Below are positions 12,301-25,743 of a stretch of 64,000 nucleotides of DNA, piece by piece (the stretch's first letter is position 1; each line of letters begins with the position of its first letter). The stretch comes from Bradysia coprophila (Eukaryota; Arthropoda; Insecta; Diptera; Sciaridae): positions 186,001 through 250,000 of the forward strand of contig NW_023503927.1 in the NCBI RefSeq assembly GCF_014529535.1. Reading direction: 5' to 3'. The notes under the pieces were generated by a model. That model did no database searches. It was not told where the DNA came from and was given only the letters and a program-made list of their open reading frames with translations. The translations under genes were made by a program, and so were the position numbers.

Positions 12301-15300
12301 AGATTGTTCTGATCAGGATAATATCAAAAAAACTCGATAGAATGAACGTTTTAAGTCTGCATTTTTAAAGACGACAACTCCAAAAGAATTCAACTCTTTT
12401 TCGGGATTATTTTACTTAAAGCCTTCTTTACATCGGTAACAAAAAGAGTGTGGGTAACACTATTTACCCTGTAACTATGAATAAGTTTCTAATTCCATCG
12501 CATAAAACAGTAAGAAATACAGTTACAGCTAAATTAACGTCAAAGTAACAGAAAAATACTTCTTGGCCACTTTTGACTGTTACTAGCCTAGATATGGCAC
12601 ATTTGCCACATTTGTTGGATGTAAATATTTACGAAAAACGCAAATGTGAAAAGATGTGATTGGCTTAGTAGGCTAATACACTACTGATATAAACAATAGC
12701 ATGAGCACGAGCTGGTAAAAGACCAACTGTTGCAAATACTGCAATCCAGTGAAATTTACTGTTTATTTTCGACGCGTGAAAATAATTTGTAAAAGAAAAA
12801 TTTACTTTTCGTTCTTCTTTTTGTTTTTCTCTCGTTTTTAATAGTAATGTAATAAGTCTTTTGTGACACTAGGGAAATTAATAGAATGCAATGGAAATCA
12901 ATTTGTTTCACTATTTTACAAAAGCAAAACAAAATACAAGACAAAGTGACAGTTGCAAAGGTAAAAGACTCGTGTTTGCCCCATGAGAGAAACAAGAGGC
13001 GTGAAAATAAACATTTTCTTACCCGAACTGTCATCATTGTAAGCGTCACCATTTTCTCACCGCATTTGAGTGAAGAAAATAAGGTTATTTACGCCTCAAG
13101 GATGAAAACATATTTAAATATTTTTTCCATTGTAGTAATCCCGAGCAAAGCCGGGGATACACCCACTCGTATGTAATAAATAAGAAACAGTTCACAATGT
13201 GGGATATTTTGAATGACACGTCGGAAAATTACAATCCACTTCTGATGTACACACAACTTTCGTCTCATAAGAAGAGATGAATGTAGTAGAATACTCATTA
13301 TATTCTAAAATACTTCACTCAAAGGACCTCAATAAAACGACCTATAAAACTCCCATAATGTCATTTTTAGAACAATGCCCGAAGATTGTTGCAAAGAAAA
13401 CTTATTAAATATGTTTATATGGCGGTAAGAACGTTTTAATTAAATCCAAATCAAATGTTGACGAGAGCGAGTGAGAATGTATATAGCTCATGCTCATGGA
13501 CGATATTATAAATTTCTAAACGAAAATTTGTCACGTTTGTGACTTTAAGTTTTAGATAAATATTATTACATGCTAACTTTAGCAATCATGCGGGCGGACG
13601 GGTGGAATGCTTCTCAAAATGACTACAGTAACGTAAAGCTTTGTTTAATCGAACGAAAATCAAACAATGGACAAAAACAATTGATTTTCTTCGTTTCGGT
13701 GATATATTTTAGGGAAGATTGTCTCAAGTTAAATAGTTTTTCCGAGTTTTGGTTTCTGGTTTGATCTACTTTACGATTTGTTTTTAACTCACACTTAAAC
13801 AAATAGAACAAACTTTCCGTTCCTTAATTATGGAAAAGTTACGTTGGAATCGTGCAGGTAACCTTTTGATATGCATATGTATGGTCTGCTTTATTTGCCC
13901 TGTATGGAGTGTCTATTTGTCGGTATATTTTTAGTAGTCCGGGTTCTCATGTTAGCCTTCTCGAATTAGAACTTTTTTGATTTCTGGTTGATTGGTATAT
14001 GATTGAGGGGCGAAGCTTCCCAAACTAAATTTTTTTCTGGGTGTTTCGAACCGGCAATTAAAGGTTCACCCTGAAACGTGTTCCGGGAAAACCGCTAATT
14101 TTGAGCTCAATTTCTCTGGTAAACCAAATTTGACTTTGCGTTGGAAAGCTGGTGACTAGTACTTTCAGATCTAGCCAGCCGAGCTTGAACGTATAAGTGA
14201 AACGTAAGATATATCGCTAAGAAGCACCATCCCTTCCCACAGACATTTTTTTAAAAATAAAATGAAAAATTACCCGAACTTTTGACTAATCTATCACAAT
14301 ATGACTATTCTTTTGTGTCCTCTAAGTACTTCCAACGTTAGAACTCAAGGATGACGTGAGCTTCCATCAGGATTTTTCGGCTCTATTTTGTACTTATAGA
14401 AAGTTGAAGGTCACTACAGGTCACTTTCTGAAGTATCATCTTCATCAGTCATCATATAACAGTTCTCTTTGTTAGAACTGCCATGTGTTCGTAGTCTCGA
14501 GGACGAACATTTAAGACCTCATTTATAGCGACCCAACAATCTGACCGCGGCCACCAAATCTTGTCTTAATGATGTTTAACCAATCCAAACGAATTGTCGA
14601 CCAAATACTTCCGAAATTGAGATTCCAAACGACCGAAGTAGAAACGGAGCGCAATGTGCGAAGTGTATTTTCAACTTGATCTACGTGGCCAATATTTCAA
14701 CTCACGAAATCAATTTAGTTAATGAATGGCAGTGAATATTGTACGGCAGCGAGGTAAAAGAATAAACTCAAACTTTTACGGATTTTATCGATTCTTTAAT
14801 TATAAACTTGGATAAAATTAATATTCGAACCATTCACAACTACTCTTGTTACTCCGAAGTGGTTTGCTCGGAGTTTTAACGGAAAAAGAGGAAGATTTAC
14901 AAATTAACAATCATTTTTATACCTTCGGTCCTGCAATGGTTCCGTTCGCGTATTAATTTTCATTTCGAAATGATTATACAAGAACAATTGTTAAATTGCT
15001 AAACGATGGCACTGATTCTTATATCTATAATTTGGCCGACAAAATGACCGGTATAATTTGAATATTTCTTATTCTATTTAGTTGAGTTTGGCTATTTATG
15101 TGACTGGATCCTTCGTATTAAATTGGTTTTATTATTCTTAAATCTATTTACAATGTAATAGAATTCATGTAGCGTCTCAACACGTTACAATCAGTGTCCA
15201 TCTTGCTCCTTCCGCTAAAACTACGGTTTTTAGTGGTTCAGAAACCCCAATCATATCCCGTCGTCAAACATCAAATAAGTTCAAAATCGAGCAGAACGCT

Positions 15301-15985
15301 TTGTTTTTTTTTACATAAGAACCCGGACTATATGGCGAGACCCTATAGTGACATAATTTTGTTCCTGAGAAGTTATTTATCTAACAAAATATTGAGGTTA
15401 CCAAATGATTTCAATCTGTGAATAAAATCTCATAAAATGTAATAGAACTTGTCAACTAATATCAACCGCAATCAAACAACATATGGCTGGATGTTATATA
15501 TTACGTTTGCGGATATTAGTGTTGCAAAGTTCATGTTATAATATATATTGAGTTTGTTTTTTCTTTCTGTCAAAGTGATATTATGTCAGTGAAGAGCCAC
15601 AAGGGACTTACATTCGATGAGATAAATAAAATTTCGAATGAATAATCTGTAAAACATGAAAAACATTTTTAATGAAGAAAGTTTGACCTTTGGTGCTAGT
15701 TAATTTGAAATGCATCGATCCAAACGTAATATTATTGATTGGAGCGATGAGGAAAAGATAGATAAACGTTCAGTTCTTAGTTCCCCAGTGGGGGACCGAA
15801 ATGCGTTAAATAAACAAAGATTCTGAATGGTTCAGATGCATTTCAGAATTTTTAATTGGGCTTACTGCATCGTCACAACATTTCTAAGTTGAGGACAAAA
15901 ATTAGCTCGTAAGCTAGAAGCGGGTTCTCGTAAAAATCTGTTTCTCGCTCTGAAAAACCATTTATTTCCACATGCAGGAAAGAAC
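9360..15985. other. Gene-poor spacer apart from the 69-bp array
   Basis: Several 60-100 codon frames occur (for example 12886-13176), but none shows a domain, and some contain the GAGAAAATAG-type repeat. The rest is AT-rich sequence. Confidence 0.4.
10263..10695. repeat. 69-bp minisatellite (about 6 copies)
   Basis: The unit contains TTTACGAAAATCTGTCTATT, TGGATAGATTCTGATGG and CACTACCAATAGACAGA; AATCTGTCTAT and ATAGACAGATT are inverted within each period. Because 69 is a multiple of three and the unit has no stop in one minus frame, a 119-codon frame of 23-residue repeats appears at 10622-10263. I do not treat it as a gene. Confidence 0.85.
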
Positions 15986-15989
15986 AATT

Positions 15990-16173
15990 AAATTTCAGTC
16001 TAAGTTTGCTTCAGCTGGTTCCTCATACAAACAAAACTGGTTATGAATGTTTATACGGATTTAACAGAACACGAATGCGCGTGGTAGTGGGAGAACCGTA
16101 TAAACATAAACATGCTATAGCCAGTTTAGTTTGTATGAGCTAATCAGCTGAAGCAAACTTTGTTTGAAATCTG
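15990..16173. mobile_element. 184-bp palindromic MITE
   Basis: Inverted arms hold GTTTGCTTCAGCTGGTTCCT and CTCATACAAACAAAACTGG. Similar words occur at 3.06 kb and at the edges of the 57.9-kb element, so this is an interspersed family. Confidence 0.6.
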
Positions 16174-16179
16174 ATTGTC

Positions 16180-18590
16180 TTTTTCTGTAAAAATTTGCAA
16201 CCAAAACTAGAGTTTAAAGTCCCGATACTAAAAACTTATCAAGCAATGACAATGACTACCAAGCAATAGTTATTTTCACCACAAAGACCGAAAGTAGAAA
16301 AATAATATTTCGCTCCGCTCATGTGACAACAAGCGCAATTGCTTAAAATAGACCGTCTACGACAAATTGATACGCAAATAACTATTTTTCTGAGGTGCCA
16401 ACAATTTTACCCTATGAACCCATACAATTTTTAGGTAGAGTCTGAGAATTTGAACCAAACGAACCAAACAGCTAAATAACATACTTTTAAGTGATGATAA
16501 ATTCGCGTCCATATGCTCCATAAAGCGTTAGAAAACATAAACGCACAATAAAAATCGAGATAAAATTGGTTAAACAATCAAATCAATAATAAATTATTAT
16601 TAGTTTCTAGCGGAAAATTTATGATTCCCATCGTAAATGTCCTTGCAATTTAAAATGGAATGTCGCAAGAGAAACTATCAAAATGATTCCAATCGTTTTA
16701 TATTCTGGGTTATATTATGTTGATTGGTTGAATAACGGTTTCGTGAATTTATCGGTTGCATTTGGAGAGATTCGAAACGGGAACGGATTGGGGGGAAAAA
16801 CATAGAATTTTCAGAGCATTTTGGAGTTGTTTCGAAATTACTTCGAGGCGTCTCATAGCTTGCAAATTGCAAAAAAATTTAACTTTTACGAATTTTGCAA
16901 CTATACTCCAGCTAGGCTAAAGGCTTCTATTTATCAACTGTATTCAAAATCGAAAAGGATGGTTATATTCGAATGTTGATTCAATTGGATTTACCATTAG
17001 ATTTCATCACAGATAAAAATATGGACCTAGATCTAATTCTTTTTGGGATTAACAGTACGCGATCGAATCTTTTTCAGAATTTAAATTTAATCCCCTCAGG
17101 AATTACTTGAACTTATCCCTAATTAATCCCTAGAGGAATTAAATTTTAATCTTTGAGGCCCTAACGTTTGACGCTTGTTTACTATGCGTTGAATCAAAAA
17201 TCTCATTTTAATCTGATCAAAATGTTATTTGTAGTGCAATTAAAAAAAATCTAACCCTTCCTACTTTCACTTCAGAAAAAAAAGGATTTTTTTATCGGAT
17301 ATTGTGTGATACTACAGTTATTAGCTAAACGTCTGATATGAGAAGAAGCTTTTTTGTGAATCTGGAATGAGAAATGTTTTTATGAAACAGAAATATTTTT
17401 TTTTATTTACCTGACGAGATTTGAACCCGGGACCTCCTGCACTTCAGTCTACGATCTTACCACTGCTGCAATTTGTTCTTAATCCCAACGTGGCTTATTG
17501 TGAACCGTTGTTTCAAAGAAACTAATTCCTCGTGGGATTAAAATGCAAATTGCCAGATGGCAAGATCGTCACTTTAAACCTCGATATTTTTTCATGATTT
17601 TCATTTTTATATTCTTCTGTAGTTTCCTTACCATAAGGTTTCCATTCTTTATAAGTATTTAACCATTTAAATTCAAAAATGTTTGATTTCCCATAGTAAT
17701 GTGAAATAGTTCGCTGCTAATATTAGCCTTACTACCATTTTCAATCTAGAATATCTCTATACTATCTTTAACCATATCCATATTAACTGGTTGTAACTGT
17801 TGTAAAGTCGTTGTTTAGAATGTGTTTTGATTGTATATTATACAAGTAGAGTGTGTTTGTTGATCAGCTGGTGAGGTTCAGCACAAGCCTTTGGTTTAAT
17901 GCGTGTATATGCACTTTATGAATCATATTGGTTTACTCCTACTGATTCGGAGAGGTTCCACCAAGTACCTTTAACGCCAATAAAGAAAATCCAAGACATA
18001 ATGCTAATAATACTGTTTGGAAGTTCAAATGTATTCAATTTTTTTTGTATGATTCTATTACATTTCTAGCACATTTCGTTGCTGATGTCAGCGCTCTATT
18101 TTTGGTAACCAACTTAACTGCTATGAAATTTCATGGATTTTAGCAGATTGCCTCTGTAGGCCAACGAAGGTTTTCTATATTATATAATTGTGAAGGATTT
18201 TTGATGTTCCTGCTTCGAAATAAGGAAATGGTTGAGTCGGTGATGCTTTCGAGGTTTTTTTTTCCATTAAGAAATATTTCATATTTTCCAATCCATCCTT
18301 CAAACCACCCAAATCGAATTGATTGTACTTTAATTGTTCATAAAAACTTTTTTTTTTAAATTCGGTGCAGACGAAAAATATTTATTCTGAAATTATGAAA
18401 ATAAATGGAACAATTCCGGATGTCTGGTAATAACTGTGATATCCGTTTGTTTTCATATTTTTATGTGCTGAAGTGTAAACTTTCCGATTCTGAAACTGAA
18501 AAACGATTTTTTTATTTTACTTATTTAGTACTTTATATGCACTTTCATTTGAAATGTAAAAGTGACTAACTGAACAACATGTTTTGTGTA
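16180..18590. other. Gene-poor AT-rich spacer
   Basis: Apart from the tRNA-like sequence near 17.4 kb I see nothing with coding or regulatory sense. Confidence 0.4.
17411..17482 (-). repeat. tRNA-like sequence (SINE head or tRNA pseudogene)
   Basis: On the minus strand CGGGTTCAAATCTCG (17429-17415) is a good T-arm/B box, and CAGCAGTGGTAAGATCG about 35 nt upstream resembles a D-arm/A box. The acceptor stem does not pair, so it is not a working tRNA. Confidence 0.4.
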
Positions 18591-18597
18591 TTTGAAG

Positions 18598-18974
18598 CAG
18601 GGCCTATTTTAAGGCCAGGTTATGCGTCCTGACACATGTGCGATATATCGGACCATAACCTGGCCTTAAGGGCGAGGTTATGCGTCCTGACACATGTGCG
18701 ATATATCGGACCATAACCTGGCCTTAAGGGCGAGGTTATGCGTCCTGACACATGTGCGATATATCGGACCATAACCTGGCCTTAAGGGCGAGGTTATGCG
18801 TCCTGACACATGTGCGATATATCGGACCATAACCAAAAATTACCAAAATAACTAAAATTTTCCAAAAATTACTAAAAAATTACTAAAAAATGTCTGGTAA
18901 TTTTTGGTAATTTGTAGTAAATTCTAGTAATTTTGGTAATTTTTGGTAAATAAAATTACTTAAATTAGGCCCTG
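18598..18974. mobile_element. CAGGGCC-ended element carrying 58-bp hairpin repeats
   Basis: The ends are CAGGGCCTA and TAGGCCCTG, flanked by a direct TTGAAG (18592-18597 and 18975-18980). Inside, a 58-bp unit is repeated four times (18612-18834) with near identity. Each unit is itself a hairpin with GGTTATG/CATAACC and GTCC/GGAC arms around an ATATAT-like core. The rest is low-complexity ACCAAAAATTAC-type sequence. A relative lies at 59.37 kb. Confidence 0.7.
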
Positions 18975-19089
18975 TTGAAGAATATAGCAACTTATCATTT
19001 GAAAATCAATATACTCATCGTATCTGGAGGACTGCAGATGTAAATTACTTGATCCTTGAAAATTGGCTTACTGGGAAAAAGTTGGGAAG

Positions 19090-19790
19090 GTAGCATAATG
19101 GCAGGTTTGTTTATCAGGGTGAGAAAATAGGAAATTGCAACAAGAGCGAAAGTTTACACCCAGAGCTAAGCGATGACCGTAATTCGCTCGAGTTGTAATT
19201 TCCTGTTTCTTTCCGAGGTGAACACATAATTCTTCATCCATGTGTTGCGTGAAAAACCGTTTTTATTCACGAAACAAACACATCAATTTGCTTCACAATT
19301 TTTCAAAACCAAAACAAAGATAAGACACTATTGCAATAACTCCTGAGATCATGCGCATGATCAATGGTATTTTGTTTAATTCAAATCCTTACAGTCAGAA
19401 TCTAATTATTTTCAGTGAATCTTTCAAACTTGCCCTTTCCGTTTGCATTTTCGTTTGGATTTTCAATTCAGAAAATCTAACGTTCCCTAATAACTACTAC
19501 ATGCTGCATGAGTCAAAAACCGTACTTTAATGTCTCGACTGCGCCACGGATCAACGAAATTCACACGAAAACTCTACTTTTCTACTCTATGAACGAAAAG
19601 ATAAAGAGTGGAGTTTTCTTGTGAGGCATGTGAGGCGTTGCCGAGGTCAATAAACACACGAAAACACCTTTCATTTTTATCCCGAGTTATGTAATGGACC
19701 CTTCATGTTGAGGGCTGTGAAAGTAGTGCTTGAAACATGAAAAGTGCGGTTTTCGACGCATGTAGCATGTGAAAGACTATTGTTAGAATT
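19090..19790. repeat. Second copy of the GAGAAAATAG-type mosaic
   Basis: Shares GAAAAACCGTTTTTATTCAC, CCCGAGTTATGTAATGGACC and GTGCTTGAAACATGAAAAGT with 23.5-24.2 kb, in the same order. Confidence 0.55.
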
Positions 19791-19864
19791 TTAAAACTAT
19801 TTACATGGAAGGAAGCAGTAGACTGGATATTTGTACTGGTAATATACACTTGCCGTGTGCAAAA

Positions 19865-19959
19865 ACAAGGTAAATATAGTGAGGAGGTAATGTCATTCAG
19901 ATGCGCGACCTAGCACATAAGTTCGATGCCAGTGACATCCCTCACTATATTTACCTTGT
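19865..19959. mobile_element. 95-bp hairpin element
   Basis: Twenty-bp inverted ends ACAAGGTAAATATAGTGAGG / CCCTCACTATATTTACCTTG around a 55-bp interior. No clear target duplication. Confidence 0.55.
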
Positions 19960-20935
19960 GTAAAAGTTTCAGTTTAAAAAGGTTAACTCATTCATAAGTG
20001 GTAATATCAACCTGAGTTAGACTAATATACCAATCGGTTTCAATTTCAATCTTGTGTTTTATTTGCCTAATAACGACTGGGTATAAATGTTAATCAGAAC
20101 GGTTGACTGTTCGTATACAGACAAAATCAAATACACTTCGTTGGGCCAATTGTTAAGCCAATTTTGTCTCAATTTATCAAAACAGAGAATTTGTGTTCTT
20201 GTTTCTCCACCACCAACAACACACACGTTCATTAGAAACAATAAAAATCACTGTCACATAAACCATAAATGAAAACAAGGGTTTACTTTCTGTATCTCGT
20301 TTTCCGCCCGCACAACATAACCCAGAATAATTGCGTTAAGCCCGATATGTTTCATCAAATCGAGCATAAAATCTACACTCCTCACCTACAATTTATTGTA
20401 CAAAGGCAGGAATATGCACACATATTATGTGGAATGTTCAATGTAATATATTGTAATACGAATACGAATAAACATCATGTTCAATTAGGACAAGATATTT
20501 CGTTTGAGAAATTAGACTTCTTGCTTGCTTGCTGTGTACAATCAATTTATTATTATTATTATTATTCGTCTGGCAATGTATTCGCTAATCTAAATATAAA
20601 ACCGTGTGCTTCCCAAGTTGAATAACAATCGGAGGGATTTTTGTCGTGTGTCTCTGCGGGTTAGAGAGTATGTGAATGAACACATTGATTGTTGGTCATC
20701 GGACTTAACTGATTATGTGTAATCGTCTGTGACTAAGACAATTTCGAAGAAATTCAAAGATTTATCATAGCAATAATCACAATGAATGAAATGACGAAAT
20801 TATATCTTACATGTCGTAGGTGTCGGGACCACATTTTAAGTTAGGAAACACCATTAGTCTGAGGGTATATTAGTCTTAGGATTATCATCGGTTGTCAGCA
20901 ATGCTTACACATCGCGCGATTCGAGGTCACCATTT
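19960..20935. other. Spacer, no recognised gene
   Basis: A 118-codon plus frame at 20269-20625 contains the ATT microsatellite (poly-Tyr) and no domain. I regard it as chance. Confidence 0.35.
20549..20567. repeat. (ATT)n microsatellite
   Basis: Six ATT units in an AT-rich stretch. Confidence 0.8.
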
Positions 20936-20937
20936 TA

Positions 20938-22824
20938 GTGGACCTGCTTAGGCAAAAAATCGTGCATCTTTGAAAATCGTTATTACGATGATTGTATGTT
21001 GTTCCGTATCAATTCCTGATTATAAATTGATGTGGGGCCAAGACGGCAGCTCAACGGTTCTCTGGTGAGCAGCCGTTATGCCCTTTTTTTCTATGATTTT
21101 TCATTCGTAAGCGAGAAGAGATATCAATCCACTTCCAAAGGATAAGTTATAGAGAAAAGTCTAAATTTTTTTTTGGTGAAATTTATTTTTTGACATTTGA
21201 ATCCAAAATGGCGGAAAAAATTGGTCAAAGTCGAAAAATATTTTTTTCTCAAAGGAAAATCTCTGAAACTGATAGAAAGACTGTAAATTCGCAAAAATTT
21301 TCTTCAAAAGGTTTATGGAGAATTTAAAGAGCTACGTTTTCGTTTTTTATTGATTGAAATCGGGCAGCTCGTTCCGGAGATATGTCCGTAACAGTGAAGT
21401 CACCATATGCTCTTCATGGAAAAATACATCGAAATTATTATTTTTTTCGTTAGAGTAAATAATCATACGTATTTCCATGACAATCGACCTAAAGTTGTAT
21501 TTTCTGTAAATTTTAGTAACTCAAGGCGTAACCGAGTTTCATATTTTCACGAAAACATGCTCCCTGTTCTAGAATTTAAGGATTTTGAAGGATCTCTGGT
21601 TTTTTTTTGGATTCTCTTCAGGATTTATTGAACTGTTGAGGTGGTAGTGGGTCAGTTCCTAAAATTATGTCACTGCACATGCACAATATGTTCCCAGCTC
21701 TAGAACGTAAGTATTATGAAGGATATCTGAGATTTTATTGGGTTACCTTCTGGACTTTTGGGATTGTTGAGGTTATATTATGTTAGTTCCTAAAATTCCA
21801 CCACCTTACATAGTATACCATGCTATCAGTTCTAGAATTTGAGTAATTTGAAGGATTTGTCAAGTTTTTCTGGGTTTCCTTCTGGACTTTTTGGATTATA
21901 GAACTGGTCAGATCCTAAAATTTAACCATTATGGTACATCATCTGGATATTCAGGATTATTGAGAGTCATCTTAACAATCCCGTAAGTTCAAACGATATC
22001 CTAAGAAACCTCAAAACTCTAGAACTGGGAAGATAGTAGACCATGTTGGATGGAGGAATTTTGAGAACCAAAATACTACCATCTCATTAACACCAGAAGA
22101 CCAGAAGGAAACCCAGAAAAACTTGACAAATCCTTCAAATTACTCAAATTCTAGAACTGATAGCATGGTATACCATGTAAGGTGGTGGAATTTTAGGAAC
22201 TAACATAATATAACCTCAACAATCCCAAAAGTCCAGAAGGGAACCCAATAAAATCTCAGACATCCTTCATAATACTTACGTTCTAGAGTTGGGAACATAT
22301 TGTGCATGTGCAGTGACATAATTTTAGGAACTGACCCACTACCACCTCAACAGTTCAATAAATCCTGAAGAGAATCCAAAAAAACCCAGAGATCCTTCAA
22401 AATCCTTAAATTCTAGAACAGGGAGCATGTTTCCGTGAAAATATGAAACTCGGTTACGCCTTGAGTTACTAAAATTTTCTATCAGTTTCAGAGATTTTCC
22501 TTTGAGAAAAAAATATTTTTCGTATTTGACCAATTTTTCCGCCATTTTGGATTCAAATGTCAAAAAATAAATTTCACCAAAAAAAATTTAGACTTTTCTC
22601 TATAACTTATCCTTTGGAAGTGGATTGATATCACTTCTCGCTTACGAATGAAAAATCATAGAAAAAACGGGACATAACGGCCGCTCACCAGAGAAATATT
22701 GAGCTGCCGCCTTGGCCCCACATCAATTTAGAATCAGTAATCGATACGGAACAACCTACAATCATCGTTATAACGATTTTCTAAGATGCACGATTAAGCC
22801 CATTTTTCAGCCTAAGCAGGTCCA
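20938..22824. mobile_element. 1.9-kb fold-back element with unequal arms
   Basis: The outer ends GTGGACCTGCTTAGGC and GCCTAAGCAGGTCC are inverted. The left arm is about 960 bp and the right about 745 bp. The right arm lacks the segment matching roughly 21270-21500 of the left. Inside each arm a unit of about 110-145 bp containing TTCTAGAA, AAGGAT and CTTCTGGACTTTT is repeated about three times. No transposase frame is present; the frames here are the same arm sequence on opposite strands. Confidence 0.75.
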
Positions 22825-23115
22825 TTATTTAGTCTCAATATTTAGTCGTCGTAGGCAAAGCCCCTAGCAGGGTAATAGTGGTTTTACCACGTCAAATTGA
22901 GTAGTATTTTGATGCTAGGTGCTTCGTCGTAGTGAATATAGAATTTTTAAGATTTTAAGATCTAATCTTCGCTTAATGCATCGCTGGTGTTTGTGTCTGT
23001 GAAAAAATTTGGACTGGAACGTTAGGCTAACTTCACAATCATTATTTCTTCATATCGAAAATATTTGCATCAAATTAAGTAACAAATGGGATACCTGTCC
23101 TAATGATATGCTTTT

Positions 23116-23363
23116 AACCTGTCGCATACGTCTATTCAACTGTTATCGATAACGACAACAAAAATAATGATTAGCTCTGGGTGGTCTGGGTAATATTACA
23201 ACAATTAGTTTGAAAATTAACAAAAAAGAAAAACCCCGATAGTCCTTTACATAGTAAAATGGATGTTTAGGACATTGAAGTACAAGATTTCAATTGAACC
23301 GATTAAAAATAGTTAGATATCCGATAATAATTCTGGTCATATGCTTGCCGTCTATAACAGGTT
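23116..23363 (+). mobile_element. TATCGATA MITE, long full copy
   Basis: Begins AACCTGTCGCATACGTC, includes ACTGTTATCGATAACGACAA, and ends GTCTATAACAGGTT. The inverted AACCTGT termini are clearest here. Confidence 0.7.
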
Positions 23364-23439
23364 GATGTTGGTGCAAGATTTTTTGATGCTGTCTCACTTA
23401 GTGTTCGATAGAATGGTTGTTTGTTTCCCAAGGGTAGAA

Positions 23440-24540
23440 AATAGTAAATTCCATTAAGACCGAAAGTTTGTGACTAGGGCGAAGCGAGTTCAAATTTCCC
23501 AATTCTCCCGAGATGAACTCATAATTTTTCATCCGTGCGTGGCATGAAAAACCGTTTTCATCCACGAAACAAACACGTTGGGCGTGGGGTCCAAAATTTT
23601 GTAAAAGGAGTCATTAAGTCGATGACATGACTAAAAAGCATTTGCAGCAATGCGTGTGCGAGGTCACCTTTTACATTGTTTAAAAGTGCGTTCTTTTTTC
23701 ACCGTGTGCCAGATTCCCCGATGCCTAATTTGTTTCCAAATTTTCAAAACAAAAAAAGGGACAGTTATAAAGAGAAAAAAAAAACTTTTGTTCACAAAGG
23801 TGAGTGTAGTATCGTAGAATGCTGTGCGGTAATGTCAATGAAGTATTAGTCAGTTCTACCAATACAACGCTAGAGAATAGTGTATTATTACTCATTCTGC
23901 CCGATAGTACAGTGAGAAAATAAAAATGTTCTCACCTGAACTGTCATCAGAGAGGACGTCAACAAAACCACATCTCTTCACCGCATCTGAGTAAAGAATA
24001 GTTATTTACATGACTAGGGATAAAAAGATGAAAAGTAGACTTTTCATTTCTATCCCCGAGTTATGTAATGGATTACATGCTGAGGGCGTCGAAAGATGTG
24101 CTTGAAACATGAAAAATACGGTTTTCGACGCATGTAGCATGTAAAATAAGGTTATTCACGGCGCACGAATGAAATAGTTATTTTATCAACGCAGGCGAGA
24201 AAATAGTAATTTTCTCACTTCGACTGAAACCTCGCCAGATTTGGTAAAAAACCTTGTGTTGACCTCGGGAAAAAAGTTGGAATTTTCATTTTGAGGGTGT
24301 TCTTTGTGGCCGGGGCGTAGCAACAAAAACTATTGATTACTGATGGGAGAAAACTTGAACATAAACAAAGTGATGTTTCGAACGAGAAAAGTTCTTTCGT
24401 CTCCCCACGAGAGAGAAAGTGCTGCTCCTTTCTCACTAGAATTATCATTCGAGTCGAACGATTTGACCAGTCGACCAGTCGTCTCACCTATTGAGGTGAG
24501 AAAATAAGGTCATTCATGCCGCACAGACGAAAAATCTTTT
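23440..24540. repeat. Mosaic of a GAGAAAATAG-type interspersed repeat
   Basis: Blocks such as GCATGAAAAACCGTTTTCAT, TATCCCCGAGTTATGTAATG, GTGCTTGAAACATGAAAAAT and GGTTTTCGACGCATGTAGCA recur here and at 19.1-19.8 kb. Related fragments lie near 12.9-13.1 and 39.3-39.4 kb. The open frames in these places, including the 90-codon minus frame at 24487-24215, are repeat sequence. Confidence 0.55.
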
Positions 24541-25720
24541 ACTTCGCTAGTTTTCACCCAATTTTCATTATATAAGTTGCGGCTGTCCATTGCTCATCGC
24601 TAATTTTTAGTTCGTCCTCGTTGAAAACAGATGCATGTAATATCCATCGCTTATTTAACACCTGGTCCAAAAGCTGCCAATCTTTTTATTACGATAAGAA
24701 AGTAAATCGATAAAATTATGTGCTACTAGTGGTAGCTCTACTTATATGATGATTATCATCTATAGGTTAACCGTTCGTTGGGCCGTGAATAAATACATAT
24801 CGGATACAATAAATTAATCAAATGTTATATCATTAGACATGGACATGGTCATATAAATAACTGGTTCAGATTCGGAAAAGTAATTCAGAATCTAGGTCAT
24901 TCAATGTAGCCTAATATATCATATTTCTTGTTCTATTAATAGTTTAGAATAGACATTTAAGATGAAAAAAACGTACATGCCATGCTTGTAGAAGTCGGTA
25001 TAAGTCGGATACCTTTTCGAAATTTGCCTGGAGAAAACCGTAGAAAGCCATTACCAACGACTAAACAAATTGTTTTCAAATACACAACAACCGTATCACG
25101 AACCATATTTTTTAATTAAAAAAAAAACGAAGACAAAAAACAACAACTTTTCTCTCAATTCTAGACGGCAGACCTAATTGACGGAATTGAATTAAAAAAC
25201 TTTATTTCCCATCCCATTTCAATTACGTCATATTTATTCAAAATAATTAATTGATAACGCGATAAGAGTAAAAAGACGAAAAAAAATCTCCTGCACATCG
25301 TCTTAAGATGAGAAAAAAAAAGATTTAAACTTTTAATCACACCTTACGTTCCTTCTTCACTGTGCCATTGCCTGTTGACGGACGCCCTATATTACCCCCA
25401 TAAAATATAAAAATAAAATTTCAAGCATGTCCCCATCTTAATCAACAACAAAAAAAAAAGAAGAAAATTTATATCCAGCCATCCAACGGGATAATACTTT
25501 GTTAATAGAATTAGATCTTATGCTTAAAGAGATGTTGGCAATTTACATCAGGGTATGTAAGTATAAACCGAGGATTATTACAAAAAGAGAAAAATCATTT
25601 GGAATTATAATTAAAAAAAAAAAACATAAATTGTAGTTTACTATGTTCGAATTGGTTTGCATTAGAATATTATTTTGTGCACCGGACAACTGAAATACGA
25701 CTTATTTTGGCATGATTTTT
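24541..25720. other. AT-rich spacer
   Basis: Dense A-runs (25100-25700) and no frames of note. Confidence 0.4.
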
Positions 25721-25743
25721 AGCCCCGTACGAAGTACGAAGGG

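Noticed and set aside
21407..22563. Mirror 74-codon frames in the 20.9-22.8 kb fold-back
   Set aside because: Arm sequence read on both strands, with differing ends and no domain.
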